Below are positions 8,313 through 16,581 of a stretch of DNA of 64,000 nucleotides, piece after piece (position 1 is the first letter of the stretch; each line of letters starts with the position of its first letter). The notes beneath the pieces are model-generated. The model was not told the DNA's origin, did no database searches, and worked only from the letters and a program-made list of their open reading frames with translations. The DNA comes from Halalkalibacter oceani (GTDB lineage: Bacteria > Bacillota > Bacilli > Bacillales > Bacillaceae_D): positions 1 through 64,000 of the forward strand of contig NZ_JAMBOS010000012.1 in NCBI RefSeq assembly GCF_023715705.1. The letters are read 5' to 3'. The translations under genes were made by a program, and so were the position numbers.

Positions 8313-8609
8313 TTAATATGATTTCTCCATCTCTTCAATCAAAAGCAAAATCTCCGCCATCACTGAATAAAGCTGGGGCGGGATATTGTCCCCCAAATCC
8401 ATATCAAGCAGGTTTTCGACAAGCCCCGGATCCTCCTGCATATGAATGTGATTCTGCTTGGCCAGCTCGATAATTTGATTGGCGACTTGGCCCTTGCCGT
8501 GTGCGACAACCTTCGGCGCATCGCTCTCCTCGTCATAACGGATGACCGCAGCGGTTGGGCCATTGATCTGCCTGCGTTGTTTTTGGTTGAAATGCCTCGA
8601 AACGATCAT
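8313..8609 (-). CDS. ylqH: FlhB C-terminal-domain-like protein (YlqH family)
   Basis: A 98-residue protein corresponding to the cytoplasmic export-switch domain of FlhB/EscU. It has no membrane domain. The segments AAVIRYDEESDAPKVVAHGKG and IQEDPGLVENLLDMDLGDNIPPQLYSVMAEIL are typical. The autocleavage motif NPTH of true FlhB is not present; GPTA stands at the matching place, so it should not cleave. It overlaps the FliK-like gene by four bases (ATGA), which implies translational coupling. In B. subtilis the same pair (ylqG, ylqH) is known near fli-type genes but its function is poorly defined. It may modulate substrate specificity of the export gate. Confidence 0.85.
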   Translation of the reverse strand: MIVSRHFNQKQRRQINGPTAAVIRYDEESDAPKVVAHGKGQVANQIIELAKQNHIHMQEDPGLVENLLDMDLGDNIPPQLYSVMAEILLLIEEMEKSY

Positions 8610-11600
8610 ATTTTAAAATCAAATCCTTTCTCGGTAAATATCGGCTGCTGGCGTGTTTCCGTATCCTCTTTTTCCGCCTGCTCTGCCGTTGACAGCTGCG
8701 CATATTTTATTCCATTGATTGAATATCCGATCTCCGACAGTTTTTCCACCGCCGCCTCGACAAGCGGTTCCATCTTTCTTTGAAAGTCAGCCTGATCATT
8801 TTTTAATGTTACAGATAATTGCCGTTCTGTAGCCGACACAACAATGCCGATTTCACCCATTTTCGGCGTTTCCATCAGAAAATAAAGGCTGCAGTTCTCC
8901 CAATCAACCTGCTCGCCCTCATTGCGCGAGTTGACAAACACTTGCAAATTCTGAACCTTTTCCTCCAGTAAAAGAGGAAGCTGAAAAAACATGCTTTGCA
9001 AATTGCCTTGCTGATCGGAACGGCTTAACAGCTGCTGACCGGTCAAGTTGTTTAACGCCTGGTTTGCGAGCTGCTGGACACGGGCTCCCTCTTCTTCCCC
9101 GCGTGCCAGCTGAAGCAGCGTTGTTTTTAAATTGCGCTGATCATCCGGCAGCTGTTGATCCCGGGCGGAAGCAAGCTGCTGGGCAAGCTCGCTGTCACGA
9201 TTTAGACCAAGGCTGCGAATCATCTCGAACATCGCGCGCGGGGAGCCTTCCTGCATCGGTCCGCGGGCGATTTCCCCAAGCTGTTGCGGCATACTTCTCC
9301 CCGGAAGCTGAGCGTCACGTAACGCCTGCTCGCTCGCGGCCGTGTAGTGCTTCACCTTTGTGTCAGAGGGTTTGAAATTGAGCCGTTCGACAAGCTGCGT
9401 CACCTCTTTGACAATCCGGTTCGCTTCCTGGTGCTGCCCTTTGACAAGCAGTTTTTTCGCTTCATGAAGCTGACTGCTGGCCTGCATAAGCTGGCGTTCT
9501 GTCTTCATATCAGCAAACTGCATCATTTCACTGCGCAAAATGGCATGATCGAGCTTTTTGATCGTCGTTTCAAGCAACGGCTTTGCCTGCTGCTGGGCCT
9601 GATTGCGGAACTGCTCGATTTGCCGGGATACAACATCAAGCTGCCGGGTAACATCGCGCTGTAACGCTTTAAATTCAGCTGTCATTTGCGCCAGCTTCTC
9701 GGTAATCGTCGTCACTGCAATTGATTTGCTGGCCATTTCCACGCTCGTTTGAAACTGCTCATTTTGCACATATGTATTGCTTTCAGCAGTCTGCTGCACA
9801 GCTTCTGCCCTCGGACTGCCTGCTTTCACCTGCTCAATAAGTGACGCAAGCTCTTGTCGCGCTCTTAATTCCCGGCCCTGCTCTTCAAATGCCCGCGCCG
9901 CCTCCAGTCTTTCATTCACTTGCCGGCTCAGCTCCGGCGGAAGCGCCTGTTCACTGAGCAATGCTTGAGCTTGCTGAATCGCCCGCGCTAACACAGGCTC
10001 CCGTTGCAACGTCGTTTCCGCCTGCCGAATGGCTTCCTCAAGCGGTAATGCTTGCTGCTGTGGCTGAGTACCAGCAAGCGCCGGCAGCGTTTGCTCGATT
10101 CTTGCCAAAGAAGCAAGAAGGCGCTCTTTTGCCACTGCCTGAAGCTGCTCTGATTGCAGCACAGCCCGCTGCAGCTGATCGGCTGACTCCGGACGCGATC
10201 CGGCCTGCTTCAGCACAGCCTGCAACTGATCTCGGAATGATTCTGTGACGCCTTCCCGGACGAGAGTTGTGCGCATCTCCTGAATCAGCTTACTTTGATT
10301 TTGCTGCGAATTCGCTTGACCGGACTGTTGTAATGTTTGCAGAATTCGTTCTGCCGCGATTCGATCAAGATGCTTTGCTTCAGCAATAGCTCGATCTACA
10401 GTTCGCCGACCTTCGCGATCTAACGGTGCTTTTTGGGCGAAGTCCTGCAATCGCTCAGCAGCCCGCTCGACACTCGGCGCCCGCTCCACTGCCTGGCGCA
10501 CCTGCTCTACTTCCACCGTCCGGGCAGGTGCCGCTGCTGGCGACTGGGGACGCTCCCCCTGTGACGATGGTGATGCCGGACGCTCAATCTGCTCCAGCGC
10601 TCTCACCAGCCGCGTGATTCCTTCTCTTTCCTGGCCACGGGCCGCGTCTGCTCTCGCCTGCTCGATCGCACGTGTTACCTCTCTTGTTTGCTCAGCGCTC
10701 AACGCCTGAGAGCGGATTAAGCGGCTTTCTATTTGTTGCGCCGCCCGCTCGACACTCGGCGCCCGCTCCACTGCCTGACGCACCTGCTCTACTTCCGCTG
10801 TCCGGGCAGGTGATGGCGCTGACGGCTGTGGACGCTCTGCCTGAACTGGGCGCTCCCCCTGCGATGGTGATGCCGGACGCTCGATCTGCTCCAGCGCTCT
10901 CACCAGCCGCGTGATTCCTTCTCTCTCCTGGCTGCGGGCCGCGTCTGCTCTCGCCTGCTCGATCGCACGTGTCACATCTCTTGTTTGCTCAGCGCTCAAC
11001 GCCTGAGAGCGGATTAAGCGGCTTTCTATTTGCTGTGCCGCCCGCTCGACACTCGGCGCCCGCTCCACTGCCTGACGCACCTGCTCTACTTCCGCTGTCC
11101 GGGCAGGTGATGGCGCTGACGGCTGTGGACGCTCTGCCTGAACTGGGCGCTCCCCCTGTGACGGTAATACCGGACGCTCGATCTGCTCCAGCGCCCTTAC
11201 CAACCGCGTGATTCCTTCTCTTTCCTGGCCGCGGGCCGCGTCTGTGCGGGCATGTTCAATCGCAGTTGAAAGCGTCCTTGCCTGCTCACTCGTGACAGAT
11301 GGTAGCAGCTGGCGTTCGATATGGGCCGCTGCCCGTTCCACCGTTGTCATCCGCTGCACTTCCTGTCTAACCTCGCGAGCTGGCGGCTGCTGGCGGTCCA
11401 ACTGCTCCCTTTGCACCGGCCGGGCCTTGAAGTCCGGGTCCAGCTCCCTTGCCAAATCGGTCAGCACCTGGTTGAGCGGACGACCGTGAAGCGCCTCGTG
11501 AACAGCGTTCAGGTGAGAGGATGTCACATCGAGCCGTTTGCTCGCCAATGCCTGGACCGTTTGCAGTCTTTGTTCCGGCTTTCCTTGCTGGAGAAAACGC

Positions 11601-12016
11601 TGCAAATCGGCGACAGCTTCCCTGGAAAGCGGGACGCCCTTGTCCATCAGCATCGCCGCTGCCTGTCTAAGCTCGGATGTAGGCTGGCTGACGCCGAGCT
11701 GTCGCAAAGTTTGAGTCAGCTCTTGCTGGCGAGCTGCGCTTCCCTGTTCACCGGCGGGAAGCTTCCTGTCACTGTTGCCAAGTGCTTTTACCTGAATCGA
11801 CTCACCTGCGGGGTCGACTACTTGAATCGTCGTCCGCTCTCCGGCAGGAACACCTCCTTCAAATCTTGCGACAACCTCTCGTCCCCTGATCGAGAGCACA
11901 GCCTCGTCCTTTCCTTTCCGCTCCTTAATCGTTGCCCGGTACACATCGCCTTCTCTAAGCTGTACCGGCCGCTCCTGTGTCTGGCTGACGGCTTGGGTGT
12001 ATTGTTGTATTTGCAT
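8606..12016 (-). CDS. ylqG: FliK-like protein (YlqG family) with internal tandem repeats
   Basis: A 1136-residue, Gln/Glu/Arg/Ala-rich, helical protein. Start 12016 (ATG) is used because AGGAG lies 10 bases upstream; the GTG at 12025 is too close to it. The last 130 residues resemble the FliK hook-length-control C-domain (LYFLMETPKMGEIGIVVSAT, then a conserved QLSVTLKND segment). The middle, about residues 230-530, has about three tandem units of 94-99 residues followed by a decayed one. Each carries EQVRQAVERAPSVERAA and EREGITRLVRALEQIERP. In FliK the central region acts as a molecular ruler, so repeat number could set a length here. It overlaps ylqH by four bases. Family placement is fairly sure; a ruler role is inference. 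Confidence 0.8.
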   Translation of the reverse strand: MQIQQYTQAVSQTQERPVQLREGDVYRATIKERKGKDEAVLSIRGREVVARFEGGVPAGERTTIQVVDPAGESIQVKALGNSDRKLPAGEQGSAARQQELTQTLRQLGVSQPTSELRQAAAMLMDKGVPLSREAVADLQRFLQQGKPEQRLQTVQALASKRLDVTSSHLNAVHEALHGRPLNQVLTDLARELDPDFKARPVQREQLDRQQPPAREVRQEVQRMTTVERAAAHIERQLLPSVTSEQARTLSTAIEHARTDAARGQEREGITRLVRALEQIERPVLPSQGERPVQAERPQPSAPSPARTAEVEQVRQAVERAPSVERAAQQIESRLIRSQALSAEQTRDVTRAIEQARADAARSQEREGITRLVRALEQIERPASPSQGERPVQAERPQPSAPSPARTAEVEQVRQAVERAPSVERAAQQIESRLIRSQALSAEQTREVTRAIEQARADAARGQEREGITRLVRALEQIERPASPSSQGERPQSPAAAPARTVEVEQVRQAVERAPSVERAAERLQDFAQKAPLDREGRRTVDRAIAEAKHLDRIAAERILQTLQQSGQANSQQNQSKLIQEMRTTLVREGVTESFRDQLQAVLKQAGSRPESADQLQRAVLQSEQLQAVAKERLLASLARIEQTLPALAGTQPQQQALPLEEAIRQAETTLQREPVLARAIQQAQALLSEQALPPELSRQVNERLEAARAFEEQGRELRARQELASLIEQVKAGSPRAEAVQQTAESNTYVQNEQFQTSVEMASKSIAVTTITEKLAQMTAEFKALQRDVTRQLDVVSRQIEQFRNQAQQQAKPLLETTIKKLDHAILRSEMMQFADMKTERQLMQASSQLHEAKKLLVKGQHQEANRIVKEVTQLVERLNFKPSDTKVKHYTAASEQALRDAQLPGRSMPQQLGEIARGPMQEGSPRAMFEMIRSLGLNRDSELAQQLASARDQQLPDDQRNLKTTLLQLARGEEEGARVQQLANQALNNLTGQQLLSRSDQQGNLQSMFFQLPLLLEEKVQNLQVFVNSRNEGEQVDWENCSLYFLMETPKMGEIGIVVSATERQLSVTLKNDQADFQRKMEPLVEAAVEKLSEIGYSINGIKYAQLSTAEQAEKEDTETRQQPIFTEKGFDFKI
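10450..11330. repeat. in-gene tandem repeat, unit 282-297 bp
   Basis: Near-identical blocks recur at offsets of 297 and then 282 bases. For example GCCCGCTCGACACTCGGC starts at 11040, 10743 and 10461, and GCGTGATTCCTTCTCT recurs in step. All offsets are multiples of three, so the reading frame of the FliK-like gene is kept. A fourth, diverged unit lies at about 11230-11330. The high identity between units suggests recent duplication or ongoing conversion. Confidence 0.92.
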
Positions 12017-12081
12017 ACGGTTCACGCTCCTGGCTTGTAAAAAAGTCCTTACTTTCTTATCGGTTTTTTTCAGCTGATTGT

Positions 12082-13272
12082 TTACTTTTCCGTGCCTCTA
12101 TTTTGCAGCCAGCCTTTTTGGACAGCATGATCACCAAACTTGGCTTTTATGTCATTGATCGTTTCGAGCAGCTGCTCCTCTTTCTGCTCTTTTTCATAAG
12201 AAAAGAGGTCAAGCTGTTTATACGCATATTGCTGCTCAATCAAATCGTATGTGCTTATTCCGAGTAGACGCACCGGCTCCTGCGTCCATGCCTTTTTAAA
12301 CAAAGAAGTTGCCTGCCGAAGTATGTCCGCTTGCTCTCTTATCGGATTTAGCACTTTCTGACTGCGGGTCACCATTTTCCAGTCGTGATAACGGATCGTC
12401 AGCTGAACGCCCCGCGCCATCACTCCTTTTTGCTTCAATCGTTTTTGAACCTTGGCCGCCAGCTCAGCAAGTGTTTGAAAAATGATTTGCTCATTTCGTG
12501 TATCAGCGCGTAACGTAGTTGAATGTCCGACCGATTTAAATTCCTCATAGGCATCGGGATCGACCGGTCTGTCGTCATGTCCGTTGGCCCGTTCCCGCAA
12601 GACAAGACCGCGCTCGCCAAATTTCTGCTTTACCAGCAATGGATCAGCCTTGGCCAGATCGCCAATCGTTAAAATTCCCTGGCGCTGCCATTTTTCAATT
12701 GTCCGTTTGCCAATGCCGTGCATCTCGCTAATCGCAAGCGGCCAAAGCTTTTTTTCAATATCACGTTTACGCAGTACGGTGATGCCGTTCGGCTTTTTCA
12801 TATCGCTCGCCATTTTCGCCAGAAATTTGTTCGGCGCAATTCCGATGCTGCATGGCAAATCAAGTTCCTCGGCAATTCTTGCCTGAATTTGCCCGGCGAG
12901 CACCACAGGATGAATCCGGCCTAAGTAATGAGTAAGATCCAAATAGCCCTCATCGACGGACACCTGTTGAACTAGCGGTGTATAGCTCGCCAAAATGGCG
13001 AACATTCTTTGGGAGGCCAGGCGGATCCGCTCTCGGTTGGCCGGCAGGATAATTAACGATGGACAGAGCTTTTTCGCCTGCCAAATCGGCATCGTTGTTT
13101 TGACCCCTTTTGCCCTCGCTTCGTAGCTGCTCGTCACGATAATGCCTTTCCGTTCCTTCGGGTTGCCGGCAATCGCGACCGGCTTTCCTTTCAGCTTCTT
13201 ATCATGTGCGATTTCCACTGAGGCAAAAAAACTGTTCATATCAAGATGAAAGATTAAACGAACCGGCTTCAT
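12082..13272 (-). CDS. dinB: DNA polymerase IV (Y-family)
   Basis: A 396-residue Y-family translesion polymerase. Palm and finger motifs are clear: FHLDMNSFFASVE near the N-terminus with the first metal-binding Asp, then YEARAKGVKTTMP, then SVDEGYLDLT with the second Asp and Glu. A helix-hairpin-helix (GIGKRTIEKWQRQGILTIGD) and the little-finger domain follow. The C-terminus has no evident beta-clamp peptide beyond QLDLFSYEKE, which fits QLxLF. Start 13272 is preferred over 13293 because AGGAGG stands 7 bases upstream. B. subtilis keeps a Y-family polymerase gene near yqjE too, consistent with local synteny. No LexA box was found. Confidence 0.93.
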   Translation of the reverse strand: MKPVRLIFHLDMNSFFASVEIAHDKKLKGKPVAIAGNPKERKGIIVTSSYEARAKGVKTTMPIWQAKKLCPSLIILPANRERIRLASQRMFAILASYTPLVQQVSVDEGYLDLTHYLGRIHPVVLAGQIQARIAEELDLPCSIGIAPNKFLAKMASDMKKPNGITVLRKRDIEKKLWPLAISEMHGIGKRTIEKWQRQGILTIGDLAKADPLLVKQKFGERGLVLRERANGHDDRPVDPDAYEEFKSVGHSTTLRADTRNEQIIFQTLAELAAKVQKRLKQKGVMARGVQLTIRYHDWKMVTRSQKVLNPIREQADILRQATSLFKKAWTQEPVRLLGISTYDLIEQQYAYKQLDLFSYEKEQKEEQLLETINDIKAKFGDHAVQKGWLQNRGTEK

Positions 13273-13562
13273 CTGTTTTTCCTCCTTTCCCATTATTTTA
13301 TGACATTTTTGATAACATAACCCGAATCAGACGATTGCGGGTAGTTGTTTGCGGCTGTTACGGAGATGGTCTTCCTCTCCGCTCTAAGACTGCAGCAACA
13401 CTTCAGCTTCCATCACTCCGACAATATCCTTCCATATGTCCACCTCTATTATACGAAAGAATGTTCGATTTAGGAATAAGGTTGGTTGAAAGATGGAGAG
13501 GATTTCGTTATGGTGAACATACAGGAGAAGTCTTTCCTTCCTGTAGATTGGAGGCTGCTTTT
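13273..13562. other. intergenic region between dinB and the sigma-like mini-gene
   Basis: This 290-base divergent gap holds the promoters of both genes. No strong -35/-10 pair, operator or hairpin stood out. Confidence 0.4.
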
Positions 13563-13769
13563 ATGCATATAAGCAAACAAAAACAGGAGTCCTTCTACCT
13601 CTCGTTCAAGCAGATTCAGTTTGTCCAGCGGATAGCGCGTAAAAAACACAAAAAATCACCGACAATAGCGGAAATTGCAGCCATTACCGGCGACTCCGAA
13701 GAGTATATTCTTGAAAGCATGGAGTTTGGTCAAGCAAGCCCTCCTGAAATCCAAACGTATTACCATTAA
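13563..13769 (+). CDS. stand-alone sigma-70 region-3-like mini-protein
   Basis: A 68-residue protein. ATG 13563 is chosen because GGAGG lies about 10 bases upstream; the long in-frame extension upstream is out of character. Residues 18-58 (VQRIARKKHKKSPTIAEIAA then SEEYILESMEFGQA) match region 3 of the SigB/SigF-type general-stress sigma factors. There the pattern is an alternating helix, RSPxIxEIAxxLxxSEEEVLExMExG. Regions 2 and 4, which bind core polymerase and promoter, are absent. It could be a remnant of a broken sigma gene, but its own start and ribosome site suggest a real gene. A possible role would be as a decoy for an anti-sigma factor; this is speculation. Confidence 0.65.
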   Translation: MHISKQKQESFYLSFKQIQFVQRIARKKHKKSPTIAEIAAITGDSEEYILESMEFGQASPPEIQTYYH

Positions 13770-13828
13770 AAAAGCCTATGGACGACTTTTCTTGTCAGCC
13801 GGAACATTTTTACCTTTACTCTTTAAAA

Positions 13829-13866
13829 AGGCGGGGCAAAAGGTTATTGACCCTTTTGCCCCGCCT
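13829..13866. terminator. terminator after yqjE, with decayed repeat at its edge
   Basis: Strong stem GGCGGGGCAAAAGG (13830-13843) with CCTTTTGCCCCGCC. On the minus strand it ends in CCTTTTTAAAG, serving yqjE, 70 bases upstream of it. On the other side GCAATGAGCGTAACCG (13872-13887) resembles the left end of the 84-bp dispersed palindrome. Confidence 0.9.
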
Positions 13867-13934
13867 CTGCGCAATGAGCGTAACCGTCTCCTTGAAACGG
13901 GAACTATTCTTCGACGCTCAAAACTTCCCCAATG

Positions 13935-15059
13935 TTACTTCTTCCCCTTCGCTACTTCCTGAATGATCGCCACAACCGCTTCAGAAAGCTTAGTCAGTTC
14001 AGCAATTGGCATTCGTTCATTTTTTGTATGAATCTCTTCATAGCCGACAGCAAGATTAACCGTCGGGATACCATGCCCTGCGATGATATTGGCATCACTT
14101 CCGCCGCCGCTCTGCAGCAGCTCCGGCTGGCGGTCAATCGCTGCCATCGCTCTTTTCGCGACTTCCACAACCTCATCACCGTCGCCAAGCTTGAAGCCCG
14201 GATACATGATGTCAATTTCCACCTCGGCCCGTGCCCCCATCTCGGCGGCAGTTGCCTCAAAGGCTGCTTTCATCTTTGCCACCTGTGCCTCCATCTTTTC
14301 CTTAATGAGGGAGCGCGCTTCGGCGAGAATTTCAACATGATCACAGACGATATTCGTTTGCGTTCCACCTTCAAAACGGCCAATGTTCGCCGTCGTTTCT
14401 TCGTCAATCCGGCCGAGCGGCATTTTCGAGACGGCCTTTGCGGCTACTGTAATCGCGGAAACGCCTTTTTCCGGGGCGACTCCGGCGTGAGCCGTTTTAC
14501 CGTGGATGATCGCTTTTACTTTAGCTTGTGTCGGTGCAGCGACAATAATATTCCCGACCGGACCATCGCTGTCCAGAGCAAAGCCGTAGGATGCCTCGAT
14601 CAAACTCGGATCAAGCTCTTTCGCCCCGACTAGACCTGATTCTTCCCCGACCGTGATAATAAACTGGATCGTGCCATGTTCGATCCGCTCTTCCTTTAGG
14701 ACGCGTATCGCTTCAAGCATCGCGGCGATCCCTGCTTTGTCATCGGCACCTAAAATTGTTGTCCCATCCGTGATGACATAGCCGTCTTTAATTGACGGTT
14801 TAACCCCGTTACCCGGTACGACCGTGTCCATATGCGAGGTGAAATAGATGGTCTCGATTCCTTTTACCCCAGGCAAGGTGCAAATTAAATTGCCTGCGCC
14901 ATGACCGGTTTTCTTCGCCGCATCATCTTCAATTACATTTACCCCGAGTTTCTCGAACTTCTCCTTTAAGATTGGCGCAATTTTTTGTTCGTGCTTCGTT
15001 TCTGAATCAATTTGGACAAGCTCCAGAAATTCTTCGACTAATCGTTGTTCATTTATCAT
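13935..15059 (-). CDS. yqjE: YqjE-type tripeptidase-like M20 metallopeptidase
   Basis: A 374-residue M20-family di-zinc peptidase of the tripeptidase T-like group. Metal-site motifs are visible: HMDTVVPG, ILGADDKAGIAA and TVGEESGLVGAKEL, with a C-terminal histidine in the EIHTKNERM segment. A lid domain (residues about 180-290) separates the two halves of the catalytic domain. Start 15059 is chosen because TGGAGG lies 6 bases upstream; the upstream in-frame extension overlaps the epimerase gene. The gene follows the epimerase by 64 bases in the same direction, the order seen for yqjC and yqjE in B. subtilis. It probably recycles peptides in the cytosol; natural substrates are unknown. Confidence 0.92.
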   Translation of the reverse strand: MINEQRLVEEFLELVQIDSETKHEQKIAPILKEKFEKLGVNVIEDDAAKKTGHGAGNLICTLPGVKGIETIYFTSHMDTVVPGNGVKPSIKDGYVITDGTTILGADDKAGIAAMLEAIRVLKEERIEHGTIQFIITVGEESGLVGAKELDPSLIEASYGFALDSDGPVGNIIVAAPTQAKVKAIIHGKTAHAGVAPEKGVSAITVAAKAVSKMPLGRIDEETTANIGRFEGGTQTNIVCDHVEILAEARSLIKEKMEAQVAKMKAAFEATAAEMGARAEVEIDIMYPGFKLGDGDEVVEVAKRAMAAIDRQPELLQSGGGSDANIIAGHGIPTVNLAVGYEEIHTKNERMPIAELTKLSEAVVAIIQEVAKGKK

Positions 15060-15123
15060 GATTTTCCTCCAGTATGTAAACAAATGATTTAGTTGCTTCG
15101 GAGTAGTCCCGAAAAGGTGAAAA

Positions 15124-15558
15124 TCACCCCTTTGGAACTGCTCCTTCCTCTTTTTCGCAGAATTCAAACAGCACACCGCGTGCGGAGCGCGGATGCAAAA
15201 AAGCGACCTGCGCTCCGCCGGCTCCGGGAACCGGGTCATGATTGATCATTTCCACGCCGTTTTCCTGAATATCTTTAATTCTCTTTCTAATATCGGTGAC
15301 ACCGAGGGCGACATGATGCAGTCCTTCGCCGCGCTTCTCAATGAACTTGGCAATCGGACTTTCACTTGAAAGAGGTTCAAGCAATTCAATTTTCGATTCC
15401 CCGACACCCAGAAAGGCGACCTTCACCCCTTGAGCAGGTACTTCTTCGATTCCCAACAAACGCAGCTTAAGACTCCCTACATAAAACGGAAGCACTTCTT
15501 CAATTGAAGAAACGGCAATGCCAATATGATCAATTTTTTTTGGTGACTTTTCATTCAT
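15124..15558 (-). CDS. yqjC: methylmalonyl-CoA epimerase
   Basis: A 144-residue vicinal-oxygen-chelate protein made of two beta-alpha-beta-beta-beta modules. IDHIGIAVSSIEEVLPFY and GLHHVALGVTDI each contribute a metal-binding His, and FLGVGESKIELLEP and VLFEFCE supply the two Glu ligands. It interconverts (R)- and (S)-methylmalonyl-CoA in propionate/odd-chain or branched amino-acid breakdown. In B. subtilis the carboxylase-type gene yqjD sits between yqjC and yqjE; here the peptidase follows directly and no carboxylase or mutase gene is in the window. Ribosome site GGGGGAG is close to the start. VOC proteins are easily mis-assigned, but the motif fit is good. Confidence 0.85.
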   Translation of the reverse strand: MNEKSPKKIDHIGIAVSSIEEVLPFYVGSLKLRLLGIEEVPAQGVKVAFLGVGESKIELLEPLSSESPIAKFIEKRGEGLHHVALGVTDIRKRIKDIQENGVEMINHDPVPGAGGAQVAFLHPRSARGVLFEFCEKEEGAVPKG

Positions 15559-15707
15559 GCTGCTCCCCCCAAACCCTTTTGTCTTCTCCCTTACTTCGTC
15601 TATTTTACCAAAAAATCCTTCTTCGCCGCTTATTTTTCTCTCCCCCTTGTCCTCAAAAGCAGAACACAGTAAAATAAAAGAACGTATGATTTAGAGGAGG
15701 GTGCACA

Positions 15708-15797
15708 ATGCCACGCAAATTTCGCAAGACGATTATTTACATTATGATAGCCACTATGGTTCTTGGTTCCGTCCTGATGGGCATCTCCTTTTTCTAA
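15708..15797 (+). CDS. prli42: stressosome-associated membrane miniprotein Prli42
   Basis: A 29-residue protein, too short for routine gene calling. It starts at ATG 15708 behind GAGGAGGGTG and stops at TAA 15795-15797. It has a basic N-terminus (MPRKFRKTIIYIM) and one hydrophobic helix ending in LMGISFF. This matches the Prli42 family, first described in Listeria, where it ties the stressosome to the membrane so that oxidative stress can activate SigB. It is divergent from the epimerase gene, the setting in which related Bacillaceae carry it. A hairpin terminator (15991-16030) lies downstream. Confidence rests on the length, charge pattern and C-terminal motif. Confidence 0.8.
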   Translation: MPRKFRKTIIYIMIATMVLGSVLMGISFF

Positions 15798-15990
15798 TAA
15801 GAAAAAGCAGCGATAGAAGCATGAATCTTTCCTTTCAATAGAAAGCTTTGTCAAACTGTCAGGTTGGGGAGCATGTTTTCCAGTTGACATTGCTTCGTCC
15901 GCTACTCGCCTGAAGACGAAATCCGGGCCCTCTCCAGGCTTTTAAGAGTGTAACGGGTCCGCATACTGCTTGAAGGCTAACTTTTGGTCG
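15798..15990. other. intergenic stretch after prli42
   Basis: About 190 bases with no gene. It holds a short AT hairpin (AAAGCTTT-type, near 15840) and G/C-rich text such as TACTGCTTGAAGGC. That text recalls CATTGCTTGAAGGTC at 33588-33602, so it may be remains of an intergenic repeat. Confidence 0.35.
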
Positions 15991-16030
15991 AAGCTGCTGA
16001 AAAAGTACGATTTTCACTTTTTCAGCAGCT
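15991..16030. terminator. hairpin terminator, family GCTGCTGAAAAAGT
   Basis: Perfect arms AAGCTGCTGAAAAAGT (15991-16006) and ACTTTTTCAGCAGCTT, followed on the plus strand by TTTTTT. It lies between prli42 and the convergent transpeptidase gene. Two more copies are at 36248-36283 and 47344-47383. Confidence 0.9.
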
Positions 16031-16034
16031 TTTT

Positions 16035-16553
16035 TCATATGGCGCCAAACTCTTTGGCAATCTCCTCAAACGAATGACTGCCATTTGTAATATGAACCTT
16101 TGTGCCGAGCGGTACCACATCAAACAGCTTGATCACCGCTTCATTTCTCAGGCGGATACAGCCGGCCGACACAGCTCTGCCAATCAATTCCGGTCGGTTT
16201 GTGCCGTGAATGCCGTACACCCTGCCATTCGTGTCGAGCGCATCAAAGCCGATCCACCTCGCCCCGAGCGGATTGTTCGGGTGGCCACCCGGGATGTTTT
16301 TTTTGCGGTAATACGGCGTATGAGCCTTCACTGTGACAGTAAAGGTACCGAGTGGCGTTTGATCTCCCGGTTTTCCGCTCGCGACCGGCATCACTTCTTT
16401 GACCTCTCCCCCCTGAATAAAAGCAAGCTGGTTCGTGTTCGTGTTGATAATAATAAAAGGATCTCCTTGCATCGGATTGTCGCCGATCGGCCAAATCGGG
16501 GAAGAGATTAAACAACTGATCAAGGCAATGATTAGAACTCTCATCTGTTTCAA
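16035..16553 (-). CDS. secreted L,D-transpeptidase (YkuD domain)
   Basis: A 172-residue exported protein. Residues 1-22 form a signal peptide (hydrophobic VLIIALISCLISS). The rest is a YkuD-fold L,D-transpeptidase. The active-site pattern is complete: YGIHGTNRPE with the catalytic His, then SAGCIRLRNEAV with the nucleophile Cys and the following Arg. Such enzymes form 3-3 or protein cross-links in peptidoglycan, often in spore or stationary-phase walls. It has no LysM or SH3 domain, so it is a minimal form. It lies 28 bases downstream of YqjA and in the same direction, at the place where yqjB stands in B. subtilis. Confidence 0.9.
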   Translation of the reverse strand: MKQMRVLIIALISCLISSPIWPIGDNPMQGDPFIIINTNTNQLAFIQGGEVKEVMPVASGKPGDQTPLGTFTVTVKAHTPYYRKKNIPGGHPNNPLGARWIGFDALDTNGRVYGIHGTNRPELIGRAVSAGCIRLRNEAVIKLFDVVPLGTKVHITNGSHSFEEIAKEFGAI

Positions 16554-16581
16554 TCCTATCTTTTTTTCCTTAGGATTTCAG

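Noticed and set aside
11321-12040. 239-codon open frame on the plus strand
   Set aside because: It is antisense to the FliK-like gene, lacks a convincing ribosome site, and its residues are typical of a shadow frame of a Gln/Glu-rich gene.
13932-14633. 233-codon open frame on the plus strand
   Set aside because: Fully antisense to the YqjE peptidase, whose metal motifs are clear on the other strand.
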